DNA of 64,000 nucleotides from an uncultured Bulleidia sp. (GTDB lineage: Bacteria > Bacillota_I > Bacilli_A > Erysipelotrichales > Erysipelotrichaceae). Below the pieces are notes generated by a model. It saw only the letters and a program-made list of their open reading frames with translations. It did not search any database and was not told where the DNA came from. The DNA is taken from assembly GCA_947087645.1 (NCBI GenBank), contig CAMUDN010000005.1:35731-99730 (forward strand), given 5' to 3'. A program made the translations under genes and the position numbers. Below are positions 44,695 through 54,062 of this stretch, in pieces. Position 1 is the stretch's first letter. The number at the start of each line of letters is the position of its first letter.

Positions 44695-46893
44695 TTAATG
44701 TGTCTTTCTTTCAACACTAATAATTGAATCTAGCTTACGAATATTAGCAATTAAATTTTCTAATTGTTCAATATTTTTAACTCTTAAAGATAGCTTAAAA
44801 CTAGCAGTCAAATTTTCATGATTTGTGGTAGCATTAATTGCTTCTAAATTTAAACGACATTGAGAAACAACCGTAACGATATCAGTTAATAAAAAATTAC
44901 GATCACTGGCATGAACTAATAAGTCTGTTTGATAAGTTTGATCAGATGATTCTTTATCCCAATAAACATCTATTAAATGAGCACCTTTTTGTTTAGCATT
45001 AGGACAATCAGCACGATGTACTTTTACACCTTCCGTTTTGGTAATATTACCAACAATTTTATCGCCATAAACAGGCAAACAACAATATGCTAAACTCATT
45101 TTAATAGAATCAATACCTGGAACTATTAGACCTGTTTTCGATACTTTTTTAACTACTTCGCGTTTTAGAACTTTAGACAGTGTTGCCATTTCCGAAGCTC
45201 GTGTCTTTTGATTAGTTAATTTATCAATAAACATTTGCATGTTAATATCATGAACTGCTAAACCATACATCACTTCTGTATAATTTTGACACTGAAAAGA
45301 ATTCATAATCTCAATGATTTTTTTCTTATCTAAATATTCTTTAGGATCAAAACCTCGTTTTCGTAATTCTTCACTTAATAAACGTTCACCATCAGAAACA
45401 CGCTCTTCTTTCAATTGCGCTTCTTTCTTTTGAAAATATGCTTTAATTTTACTTTTAGCTTGATTTGTTTTAACAACATTTAACCAATCTTCTGATGGGC
45501 CAGTACCTTTTAAGGTTTTAATATTAACCACATCACCAGTATGTAAAACCGTATTTAAAGGTACCATCACATCATTAACAATAGCTCCGACTGTTGTATG
45601 ACCTATTTCTGTATGAATGCGATAAGCAAAATCTAACGGTGTTGCACCACTTGGTAAATCAATAACCCGACCTTTTGGTGTCATGACATATACATTAGCT
45701 TCAAAAATATCTTTTTGTAAAGTTTCCATATATTCTGAAGGACTAACATCTTCTTCAGAATAAATAGCAAAATTCTTAAACCAAGATAATTTATCTTCAA
45801 TTTCTTTACTAGCAACTTTACGATCAAATTTAATACCTTCTTTATAACGCCAATGGGCAGCAATACCATTTTCTGCTGTGGCATCCATTTCCTCAGTTCT
45901 GATTTGTACTTCAAAAATCTTACCTGAATCACCAATAATTGTTGTATGTAAAGATTGATACATATTTGGTTTAGGAACAGCAATATAATCTTTCAAACGA
46001 CCAGGAATGGGTTTATAAGTAGCATGGATATAGCCTAATATTTCATAACAATTCAATTCTGTTTTCGTAACAATACGAATAGCTAGAAGATCTAATATTT
46101 CATCAAATCTTTTACTTTTTTTAATCATCTTGCGATAAATTGAATAAAGATGCTTTGAACGACCAAAAATACGAAAAGTTAGATGATTTTCTGTAAGAAT
46201 TTTAGAAATATCCTGAATCATCACATTTACATTGTGATCACGTTCTGTTTTCTTAGCTTCAACAAGATGTGCTATCCGATAATATTCTTCTCTATTTAGA
46301 TAATAAAAGCAAAGATCTTCAAGTTCATTTTTAATCGTACTAATACCTAAGCGATGAGCAATTGGTGCATATACATCCAATGTTTCTGAAGCAATTCTTT
46401 TTTGAGAAGCTTCTGGTTGAAATTGAAGCGTCCGCATGTTATGTAAACGATCAACTAATTTAATTAAAATAACACGAATATCTTTAGCCATCGCAATGAA
46501 AATTTTACGATGATTAGCTGCTTGATATTCGGGATCATTTTTTCCTTTATATTCAAGTGATCCTATTTTCGTAACTGATTCAACTAATGAAGCTATTTCT
46601 TCACCAAATTCTTTAGCTAATTGTTCTTTAGATATTGCACAATCTTCAATTACATCATGCAAAAAGCCAGCCGCTATGGTTTGAGGATCTACTCTTAAAG
46701 TTGCTAATATATATGCAACATTAGCAACATGTATAAAATAAGGTTCACCACTTTTACGAAATTGTCCTGCATGTTTTTCTTGAGCATAATTTGCTGCTCT
46801 TGTGATAAGAGAAATAGCATCTTCTTGATGAATATAATTTTTAACTTCTTTTAAAATATCCGAAATGCCCGGATTCTTATTCAATTGTTGCAT
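44695..46893 (-). CDS. rel: bifunctional (p)ppGpp synthetase/hydrolase
   Basis: A 732-residue long RSH protein. The HD hydrolase domain has HAGQFRKSGEPYFIH and FLHDVIEDC, the synthetase domain RIVTKTELNCYEILGYIH and YQSLHTTI, then TGS (VYVMTPKGRVIDLPSGATPLDFAYRIH split over 400-430), a zinc-finger region and a C-terminal ACT domain. The frame opens at 46932, but ATG 46893 has GGGGGG seven bases upstream. It follows apt, as in Bacillus. It sets the stringent-response alarmone level. Confidence 0.94.
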   Translation of the reverse strand: MQQLNKNPGISDILKEVKNYIHQEDAISLITRAANYAQEKHAGQFRKSGEPYFIHVANVAYILATLRVDPQTIAAGFLHDVIEDCAISKEQLAKEFGEEIASLVESVTKIGSLEYKGKNDPEYQAANHRKIFIAMAKDIRVILIKLVDRLHNMRTLQFQPEASQKRIASETLDVYAPIAHRLGISTIKNELEDLCFYYLNREEYYRIAHLVEAKKTERDHNVNVMIQDISKILTENHLTFRIFGRSKHLYSIYRKMIKKSKRFDEILDLLAIRIVTKTELNCYEILGYIHATYKPIPGRLKDYIAVPKPNMYQSLHTTIIGDSGKIFEVQIRTEEMDATAENGIAAHWRYKEGIKFDRKVASKEIEDKLSWFKNFAIYSEEDVSPSEYMETLQKDIFEANVYVMTPKGRVIDLPSGATPLDFAYRIHTEIGHTTVGAIVNDVMVPLNTVLHTGDVVNIKTLKGTGPSEDWLNVVKTNQAKSKIKAYFQKKEAQLKEERVSDGERLLSEELRKRGFDPKEYLDKKKIIEIMNSFQCQNYTEVMYGLAVHDINMQMFIDKLTNQKTRASEMATLSKVLKREVVKKVSKTGLIVPGIDSIKMSLAYCCLPVYGDKIVGNITKTEGVKVHRADCPNAKQKGAHLIDVYWDKESSDQTYQTDLLVHASDRNFLLTDIVTVVSQCRLNLEAINATTNHENLTASFKLSLRVKNIEQLENLIANIRKLDSIISVERKTH

Positions 46894-46921
46894 TCTCTTA
46901 CCCCCCCTTAAAATCATTATA

Positions 46922-47455
46922 TTATCGATCACTTAAATGCATAATACTAAATACATTATAGTCTTTTAATGCTTCTTTACCGGCTAAGCCTCCCCCATAT
47001 AATTCAATAACAAAAGCACAACCAGCTACAATTCCACCTAATTCTTCAATCATCTCACAAGTTGCTTTAGCTGTTCCACCCGTTGCTAATAAATCATCAA
47101 CCAATAAAACTCTTTGTCCTTTTTTAATAGCATCTTTATGCATAAATACTTCATTATTACCATATTCTAAAGTATAAGACTTCGAAACAGTTTCTCTTGG
47201 TAACTTGCCCGGTTTACGTACTGGCACAAAACCAATTCCCATTTTTACAGCTAATGGACAACCAAATATAAATCCTCTACTTTCCGGACCAACAATTACT
47301 TCTGCTTTTACTTTACGAGCATATTCTTCTAAACAACGAATTGCTTTTTTAAATGCTTTACCATTTTGAATTAATGGCGTTACATCCCGAAATAAAATTC
47401 CTTTGCTTGGAAAATCAGGAATGGATGCAATATATTCCTCTAAATTTAATGCCAT
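46922..47455 (-). CDS. apt: adenine phosphoribosyltransferase
   Basis: A 177-residue purine salvage enzyme making AMP from adenine and PRPP. IASIPDFPSKGILFRDVTPL, GPESRGFIFG, and the PRPP loop VLLVDDLLATGGTAKA are all typical. It lies between recJ and rel. Confidence 0.96.
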   Translation of the reverse strand: MALNLEEYIASIPDFPSKGILFRDVTPLIQNGKAFKKAIRCLEEYARKVKAEVIVGPESRGFIFGCPLAVKMGIGFVPVRKPGKLPRETVSKSYTLEYGNNEVFMHKDAIKKGQRVLLVDDLLATGGTAKATCEMIEELGGIVAGCAFVIELYGGGLAGKEALKDYNVFSIMHLSDR

Positions 47456-47491
47456 GAATAGTCTCCTTTTACGTTTGTTAGTATATCATTA

Positions 47492-49063
47492 TCACCATAA
47501 ATCTTCGATAATCAATTGTATCTTCGTTTGACCATGAAAATAGTTAAGAGCTAATTTACCAATAAAATTATGCACATCTTGTTTTAATGAAACACCTTTA
47601 TTATTGTAAAGAATAGCTTCTACAGGTAAATTATTAAATGAAAAACAATACTTTTTAATTGTCTTAAAATCCTGATATACAACATCATTAATATTTTCAA
47701 ATAAACAAAAAGCTTCTTTCCAAAGAGCCGGTAAAGGTTCTAACGTTTCTAATTCCTTGATTGCAGATAATGTAAAATCATTCTTTTCCACTAATAAAAC
47801 ATCTTTACCTTTTATTTCCTTTTTATTTCTTTTAATATTAGCAATATATTTTTTTAAATCTAGTAATTTATCTTCTTGAATACTTAAGCCACAAGCTTGT
47901 TCATGACCACCAAAAGCAAGATAATATGGAAATTCTTTTAAAGCTTCAAAAAGGTTAAAATCTGGTCTACTTCGACCACTTCCTTTAATTATATTTTGTT
48001 CATTTTTAGTTAATACAAGAACTGGTTTTTGTAATTTATTACTAATACGCCCAGCTACTAAACCACAAATACCTTCTAATAATGTTGGATCATATAATAA
48101 TACAATATCATCATCTTGTACTTGCTTTTCTAATTCCTTTGCTTTTTGATTCGAAATCTTTTTTCTTTCATCATTAATAGTACTAATTAGCTTTGCTATA
48201 CGTGTTTGTAAAGTATCATTAGTACTCAGTAAATATGGTACTAATTGATTAACATTAGCTAAATGTGACATACGACCAATACTATTCAATTTAGGAATAA
48301 TTGTAAAATTAATGGCTGCAATATCTTTTTTACTATTTGGTATCATTAACTTTTGAATAGCTGGTACATAACCTTGTTTTAGATATAGTAAAGCCTTTTT
48401 AATTAATACTCTTGTTTGTGCTAATGCAGGCATAACATCTGCTAAAGCAGCAATACCAGCTAAAGTAACTAACGAGATATTTTCCCCTATTAAGCCGTAA
48501 GCTATTTGTAAAGCAACTCCAGCACCGGAAAAATAACGATATTCTTTTGCCATATAATCTGGATGCACAATAATATTTGCTGGTACTGTTTGCTCTATTT
48601 GATGATGATCCGTAACAATAGTCTCTAAGCCCAAAGCATTTGCTTCATTTAATGCAGCAAATGCTTTAACTCCATTATCAACTGTTAATATTACTTTATA
48701 ACCCTTTTCATATGCTAACTTTACCGTCTTCGTGCTTAAACCATAACCTTCTTTAATGCGATCTGGTATATAATAGCCATTACAAATACCATAATTATCT
48801 AAAGCACATTTCATAATTGTTGTTGCTGTAATACCATCACAATCATAATCACCAGCAATTAATACTTTTTCATTATTTCTTTTAGCTTTTTTTAAACGTT
48901 CAATTGCTTGTAAAACACAATCATCATGAGCATAGTGTAATTCTTCATCATTAGTTAAAATATCTTTTACTTGCTGATCATCATCTGTCATCATAACTAA
49001 TAACTTACCAACTAAAGATGAAACGGGATAAGGATTATAATTAATAACTCTTTTATTCCACAT
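47492..49063 (-). CDS. recJ: single-stranded-DNA exonuclease RecJ (short form)
   Basis: A 523-residue DHH/DHHA1 exonuclease acting in repair. Metal-binding motifs are AGDYDCDGITAT, LTVDNGV, TDHHQI and a later GSGRS in DHHA1. An OB-like portion follows. It is shorter than Bacillus RecJ (about 786), lacking the long C-terminal region. It overlaps murD by 11 bases. Confidence 0.9.
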   Translation of the reverse strand: MWNKRVINYNPYPVSSLVGKLLVMMTDDDQQVKDILTNDEELHYAHDDCVLQAIERLKKAKRNNEKVLIAGDYDCDGITATTIMKCALDNYGICNGYYIPDRIKEGYGLSTKTVKLAYEKGYKVILTVDNGVKAFAALNEANALGLETIVTDHHQIEQTVPANIIVHPDYMAKEYRYFSGAGVALQIAYGLIGENISLVTLAGIAALADVMPALAQTRVLIKKALLYLKQGYVPAIQKLMIPNSKKDIAAINFTIIPKLNSIGRMSHLANVNQLVPYLLSTNDTLQTRIAKLISTINDERKKISNQKAKELEKQVQDDDIVLLYDPTLLEGICGLVAGRISNKLQKPVLVLTKNEQNIIKGSGRSRPDFNLFEALKEFPYYLAFGGHEQACGLSIQEDKLLDLKKYIANIKRNKKEIKGKDVLLVEKNDFTLSAIKELETLEPLPALWKEAFCLFENINDVVYQDFKTIKKYCFSFNNLPVEAILYNNKGVSLKQDVHNFIGKLALNYFHGQTKIQLIIEDLW

Positions 49064-50345
49064 TATGTTTCACCATTTCTTTAAATTGTCGACCTCGATC
49101 TTCAAAATTTTTAAAAGCATCATAAGAAGCTGCCGCAGGCGATAATAAGATCATACGTCCTTTATCCGTTATAGATTGAGCTTTTTTAACTGCTTCTTTA
49201 AGGGTTGGTGTATAAAAATAATTAGATTTAGTAACACCTAATTCTTTTAAAATACGTTTTCCTGTCGCATACATAAAAATATAATTCAAATCATCATGCT
49301 GATGGATAAAATCTTCTAATTCATGATACTCTATGCCTCGATCCATCCCCCCTATAAGTACTGTTTGCACAAGTGGTAATGAAGAAATAGCTTGAATACA
49401 TGATTGACCGATTGTTGAAATAGAATCATTAACATAATGTAAACCATTATATAAGCCTACATATTCTAAGCGATGTTCCAAAGGACAAAAACTTTCTAAA
49501 CCATGTTTAATATTTTTTTCATTTATACCTATATATTGTGCAACACTTACCGCAACTGCCATATTTAATTCATTATGATGACCTATTAGATGTGTCTTAG
49601 GAATAGGCATATTATGTAGTGGTGTATGGAAAATATTATCTTGCGTATAAATGTTTTGGCCAATGAGCCATGCTTTTTTAGGCTTTGGTAAAAAAGATGG
49701 TAAATTACTATTGACAATAGCTAAATCACCTTCTTCTTGATAAAGATAAATATTTGCTTTTGCTAACGCATAATTTACAAAACTACCATAATGATCTAAG
49801 TGTTCTTCATATAAGTTTAAAAAAATAGCAATATGTGGTGATACTTCCGTATACTCTAACTGGTGACAAGATAATTCAATAACTGCTAAATTTCCTTCTT
49901 CCATATCATCTATACCTTCAAAACAAGGCTTACCAATATTGCCTAAAAGAACAACTTCTCTTTCTTGTTTTAAAAGATGATAAATCAAAGAACTCGTTGT
50001 ACTTTTACCTTTTGTACCAGTAACACCTATAACTTGTGAACGATACATTTTCATGAATAATTCTGATTGTGATGTAATTGTCTCAAGTTTTTGTTCGGGC
50101 TTTAAAACTATCCCAGGTGATTTAAGAATATATTCATAATCACTAAGAATAACCTCATCAATTGTTTTAACAATTGTATTTTCAGGTGGATTTTTAAATA
50201 CTTCTGTATGTGGTAAATCAATAATCGTCAATTTTTGTTCTGGAAGAAGACGATGTATGAATTGGTAAGAAGACTTACCTTCCTTGCCATAACCCCATAT
50301 TGCAATATTTTTATTTTGAAATAACTCTATCCATTTTTTTAACAT
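49053..50345 (-). CDS. murD: UDP-N-acetylmuramoylalanine-D-glutamate ligase
   Basis: A 430-residue Mur ligase adding D-Glu to UDP-MurNAc-L-Ala. The ATP loop is GVTGTKGKSTTSSLIYHLL, with HLDHYGSFVNYALAK, the NDSISTIG region and a C-terminal LLSPAAASYDAFKNFEDRG. The start at ATG 50345 has GAGG six bases upstream; the GTG at 50357 overlaps that site. In most bacteria murD follows mraY directly; here comN and secDF separate them. Confidence 0.94.
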   Translation of the reverse strand: MLKKWIELFQNKNIAIWGYGKEGKSSYQFIHRLLPEQKLTIIDLPHTEVFKNPPENTIVKTIDEVILSDYEYILKSPGIVLKPEQKLETITSQSELFMKMYRSQVIGVTGTKGKSTTSSLIYHLLKQEREVVLLGNIGKPCFEGIDDMEEGNLAVIELSCHQLEYTEVSPHIAIFLNLYEEHLDHYGSFVNYALAKANIYLYQEEGDLAIVNSNLPSFLPKPKKAWLIGQNIYTQDNIFHTPLHNMPIPKTHLIGHHNELNMAVAVSVAQYIGINEKNIKHGLESFCPLEHRLEYVGLYNGLHYVNDSISTIGQSCIQAISSLPLVQTVLIGGMDRGIEYHELEDFIHQHDDLNYIFMYATGKRILKELGVTKSNYFYTPTLKEAVKKAQSITDKGRMILLSPAAASYDAFKNFEDRGRQFKEMVKHNVE

Positions 50346-50384
50346 AATAAACCTCACTTACTATCATAATATTATTTTATTTAA

Positions 50385-50414
50385 AAAGTCGTAAAATGAC
50401 CATTTTACGACTTT
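50385..50414 (-). terminator. terminator after secDF
   Basis: AAAGTCGTAAAATG pairs with CATTTTACGACTTT, five bases past the secDF stop. The stem is strong; the minus-strand U run is short. Confidence 0.65.
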
Positions 50415-50419
50415 AATTA

Positions 50420-52711
50420 TTAAGCATTGATACCTGGAATAGTATATTCATCCAAATGTTCTTTTTTAATTATCTTATTTTTCTTATGCTTTTGTTTAGG
50501 CTTTAAATGCGTACGAATATACAACCACATCATTGGTGAAATGAAGATAGATGATAAAGTACCAGCAACTAAACCAATAAACATTGCAAAAATAAATGTA
50601 AATATTGCCTGACTACCCATAGCTAATAAAATAACAACTGGAAATAAAGTCGTAAAAGAAGAATACAATGCTTCTTTAATTGTACTATCAATTGATTCAT
50701 TAACAACCACTTTATAATCAATATTTGGATTATTTTTATGCTGGCGCATATGCTCACGAACCCGATCAAAAACAATAATAGAATTATTAATTGAATAACC
50801 AATTATAGTTAATAACACAGAAATTAATTCAATATTTACTTCTAAACGTAAAATACCAAATACGGCAAGCACAATAGCTACATCATGAATTAAAGCAATA
50901 ATACATGAAAAAGCATAATCCCACTCATAACGCATAGTTACATAAGCCATCATTGCTATCCAAGCAACAATCGTTAAAATAATTGCTTTATTCACTAAAT
51001 CATGACCGACAACAGGTGTAACAACATTATCACCTGGTTCTTGACCATATATTTTTTTCAATTCAGTTTTCATCTTTGCTAAATCTTTTGTTGAAATAGC
51101 TTGCTTCGTTGTTGCATAAACTGTTTTATCACCTGAAGATTGAAAGCTAAAATTCTTTAATTCTAATTTTTCAAAATCTTTTTGAACTTGATCAACTTTA
51201 ATTACTTTATCAGAAGTAACTGTAATCTTTGTACCAGAACTAAAATCAATACCTAAATTAAAGAAACCTTTACCTTTTACAACTTGTGTAAGACCAATAC
51301 CTAAAGAAAGAATAATAATTACTAATGCAACGGTAATCGAATATTTTGCATATGATGCATAATTTAATTTATATGTTCCTGTATAGAATTGTTTTTCACC
51401 ATTACTTACATCAGGAATTTGACTTTGCTTAACTGCAAACCAAGTTGGCTTATGATCACAAATACCCGATTTAACAACCAAATTTAAGAGTGCCTTTGAC
51501 ATGCCAACATTTAAAAGCAAAGTCATAAAGACAGTAATCATCAACATTGTAGCAAATCCTTTAACAGATCCAGTACCCCAAATATACATAATTAAAGCTG
51601 CTATCAAAGTGGTAAACTGAACATCGAAAATAGCTGCAAAAGATAACTGTTGACCATCTTTAACTGCGGATCTAATTGACTTACCACGATATAATTCTTG
51701 TCGAATACGTTCATAATTAACAATATTGGCATCTACTGTCATACCAACACCAAGAACTAATGCTCCAATACCTGAAAGTGTAAAAGTTGCTCCCATTAAT
51801 GAGTAAATAGCAAATACCATCCAGACATAGAAAGCAAGCATAACAGAAGCAATTAAACCTGGCAAACGATAAATATAAATCATAAATGCCATTACAATTA
51901 AAGTTCCAATCAAGCCAGCAATACTTGTCTTTGCCAAAGCATCTTGACCATATGAAGCTGAAATAACATTTGAAGATAACTCATTTAATTTAACTGGTAA
52001 TGATCCTGAATTAATTAAATTAGCCAATGTCTTAGCTTCTTCTTCACTAAAATGTCCTTGAATAATAGAATCACCAGATAATGCTTGATTGACGGAAGCT
52101 GCGGAAATAAATTTTGGTTCCTGTCCTTGTGATTGCTTTTGAGCTTCTTTTTTATATGTATCACCTTGGGCATAATCTAACCATATAACCATAATATTTT
52201 GTCCGCTTGGTCTTTTAGCAATCTGACCAGTCATTGCTTGAAATTTTGCTTTATCAGCGACTTTAAAAGAAACAACCGGTTCACCATTTTGATAAGCTAA
52301 ACTAGCTCCCCCTTCTTGTAAAATTGATGAATCAGCTAACTCTTTATCATCAACATCACGAAAAGTCAATTTAGCTGTTGTACCAATTAACTTACGAGCT
52401 GTATTTAAATCTTTTGCTCCTGCCAACTGTACACGAACACGATCTTTACCTTCAACGGAAATTTGTGGTTCATTAACTCCTAAGACATTAATTCGCTTAT
52501 TAATACTATTAATTACCGAAGGCATATCAATAGCTTTATCTTTTTGGATCGGTTCAACTTTATATAAAATTTCAAAACCGCCTTGTAAATCCAGTCCTAA
52601 ATTAATATGTTTTGCAATTGTTTTATAACTACTCAAAACTAAGGCAATTAAAAAAACAATAATTAAGCAAAGAACACCTAAGCTACCTTTCTTTATGGAT
52701 TTTTTCTGCAT
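50420..52711 (-). CDS. secDF: protein translocase SecDF fusion
   Basis: A 763-residue fused SecD-SecF with 12 expected helices. The SecD half has LGLDLQGGFEILYKV, the P1 domain with RVRVQLAG, and GVGMTVDANIVNYERIREE-like helix (VGMTVDANIVNYERIRQ). The SecF half has LGIDFSSGTKITV and TIIGYSINNSIIVFDRVRE. It uses the proton motive force to assist Sec export. Fusion is as in Bacillus. Confidence 0.95.
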   Translation of the reverse strand: MQKKSIKKGSLGVLCLIIVFLIALVLSSYKTIAKHINLGLDLQGGFEILYKVEPIQKDKAIDMPSVINSINKRINVLGVNEPQISVEGKDRVRVQLAGAKDLNTARKLIGTTAKLTFRDVDDKELADSSILQEGGASLAYQNGEPVVSFKVADKAKFQAMTGQIAKRPSGQNIMVIWLDYAQGDTYKKEAQKQSQGQEPKFISAASVNQALSGDSIIQGHFSEEEAKTLANLINSGSLPVKLNELSSNVISASYGQDALAKTSIAGLIGTLIVMAFMIYIYRLPGLIASVMLAFYVWMVFAIYSLMGATFTLSGIGALVLGVGMTVDANIVNYERIRQELYRGKSIRSAVKDGQQLSFAAIFDVQFTTLIAALIMYIWGTGSVKGFATMLMITVFMTLLLNVGMSKALLNLVVKSGICDHKPTWFAVKQSQIPDVSNGEKQFYTGTYKLNYASYAKYSITVALVIIILSLGIGLTQVVKGKGFFNLGIDFSSGTKITVTSDKVIKVDQVQKDFEKLELKNFSFQSSGDKTVYATTKQAISTKDLAKMKTELKKIYGQEPGDNVVTPVVGHDLVNKAIILTIVAWIAMMAYVTMRYEWDYAFSCIIALIHDVAIVLAVFGILRLEVNIELISVLLTIIGYSINNSIIVFDRVREHMRQHKNNPNIDYKVVVNESIDSTIKEALYSSFTTLFPVVILLAMGSQAIFTFIFAMFIGLVAGTLSSIFISPMMWLYIRTHLKPKQKHKKNKIIKKEHLDEYTIPGINA

Positions 52712-52720
52712 ACTATCCTC

Positions 52721-52999
52721 CTATATTTTGGCAAAATCTAAAAGATTCTTTTTAGCACTATCACGAATTACCTGATTGGATAAAAAACGAATAATATCTT
52801 TCGCTTCTATTTTCCAAATTAGATCAACAGCTTGCGATAAACTATCGCAAGTTTCTTTTTTTAAAATAACTAAGGCTAAATAGTCTTCTAAATCATTATA
52901 AGTCAAGGTAGAAATTTGTGTACGTTTCAATTGTTGTAATTTTAAAACTAACGCTAATTGAACTTTTGGATGATTAACATCAAAAATTTCCTTTTTCAA
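52721..52999 (-). CDS. ComN-like post-transcriptional regulator family protein
   Basis: A 92-residue helical protein. Its content and position just upstream of secDF match the ComN (YrzD) family, which in Bacillus affects comE mRNA after transcription. YNDLEDYLALVILKK and a C-terminal VIRDSAKKNLLDFAKI are the clearest segments. The start codon is TTG, seven bases after GGGGG. An extended -10 lies just upstream, so it starts a unit with secDF. Confidence 0.6.
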   Translation of the reverse strand: MKKEIFDVNHPKVQLALVLKLQQLKRTQISTLTYNDLEDYLALVILKKETCDSLSQAVDLIWKIEAKDIIRFLSNQVIRDSAKKNLLDFAKI

Positions 53000-53020
53000 A
53001 ATACTACCCCCAGTTTTGAA

Positions 53021-53029
53021 ATTATACCA
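53021..53029 (-). promoter_or_regulatory. extended -10 promoter for comN-secDF
   Basis: Minus strand TGGTATAAT (hexamer TATAAT 53026-53021) right after the mraY terminator. No good -35 is visible because the terminator U run occupies that position. The leader is only about 15 bases. Confidence 0.5.
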
Positions 53030-53031
53030 AA

Positions 53032-53059
53032 AAAAAAGACTCTATAATAGAGCTTTTTT
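53032..53059 (-). terminator. terminator of the mraZ-mraY cluster
   Basis: AAAAAAG (one bulged A) CTCTA pairs with TAGAG CTTTTTT around TAA, overlapping the mraY stop, with a long minus-strand U run. Confidence 0.75.
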
Positions 53060-54056
53060 AATGAATTAATAAATATAATCCTATAAATGCCAATAAAAAT
53101 TCAATTACCCAAAATAAATAGACTATTTGTACTTCTTTCATCCCTTTTATTTTAAAACTGTAATGAATTGGTGTATATGGAAAAACACGACGATGAAATA
53201 ATTTAACAGAACTAATTTGAATAATAACACTCAAAGCTTCTAATACTGGAATACCAGCAATTAAAATTAAAGCTGCTTCAGTATTAGTAAGCAAAGCAAT
53301 GGTTGCTAGAGATCCACCTAGTGCTAATGATCCTGTATCACCCATAAATACTTTTGCTGGTTTATGATTATATCTTAAATAAGCAAATAGTGATCCTATC
53401 ATTGAAGCACAAAAAATATCAATTATTGGTATTGCTTTTTGGATTACAAAAATAAGATAGACAATAAAAGCTATCATGCTTACACCCGCAGCTAAACCAT
53501 CCATTCCATCTGTTAAATTAACCGCATTTGTAGCACCCATAAACATAATTAACACAAAGATAATAAAAGTTAACCATACGAAAAGAGAAGCATTTGGTAA
53601 AAAATTAAAATTATTTTTTACTTGCAATAAAACAATCATCACTAAGCCTATAAAAGCTTCTAAAAAAAGTCTTGTACGGGCTTTTAAACCAGCATTATTA
53701 TGCTTTAAAACAATTGAAATATCATCTAAAAAACCAACTAAGCCAAAACCAACAGTTCCTAAAATAAGCATCCATAAAGTTATATTTGTTTTTTCAGGAA
53801 CAAATATAAAAGTAACTAAAATGGCAACCAGAATAAAGAACAAGCCACCCATGATTGGTGTTCCTGTTTTCTTTTCTAAAGTATATTCCGCTTCTGTTTG
53901 TTTAATTGATACTTTATTCAGGTAATTAATAAATTTTGGCATGCCAATTAAAACTAATATCGTACTTAAAATAAAAGCATAACAAACTACTTGTGGTAAA
54001 GTCAGATAGGATATTACAAATCCTAAGATATAAATCAGTAAATCTTTTTTCATCAT
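53058..54056 (-). CDS. mraY: phospho-N-acetylmuramoyl-pentapeptide-transferase
   Basis: A 332-residue membrane enzyme that makes lipid I. About ten helices; KKTGTPIMGGLFF, TDGMDGLAAGVS and FMGDTGSLALGG carry the catalytic aspartates, and FHRRVFPYTPIHYSF is a late family motif. It starts six bases after the PBP gene. Confidence 0.96.
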   Translation of the reverse strand: MMKKDLLIYILGFVISYLTLPQVVCYAFILSTILVLIGMPKFINYLNKVSIKQTEAEYTLEKKTGTPIMGGLFFILVAILVTFIFVPEKTNITLWMLILGTVGFGLVGFLDDISIVLKHNNAGLKARTRLFLEAFIGLVMIVLLQVKNNFNFLPNASLFVWLTFIIFVLIMFMGATNAVNLTDGMDGLAAGVSMIAFIVYLIFVIQKAIPIIDIFCASMIGSLFAYLRYNHKPAKVFMGDTGSLALGGSLATIALLTNTEAALILIAGIPVLEALSVIIQISSVKLFHRRVFPYTPIHYSFKIKGMKEVQIVYLFWVIEFLLAFIGLYLLIH

Positions 54057-54062
54057 TTTCTC

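Noticed and set aside
53476..53925. Long plus-strand open frame within mraY
   Set aside because: It is antisense to a certain gene, rich in Lys/Thr/Ile from reversed membrane codons, without ribosome site. The same applies to the plus-strand frames inside the EIIC, regulator, PBP and trmFO genes.
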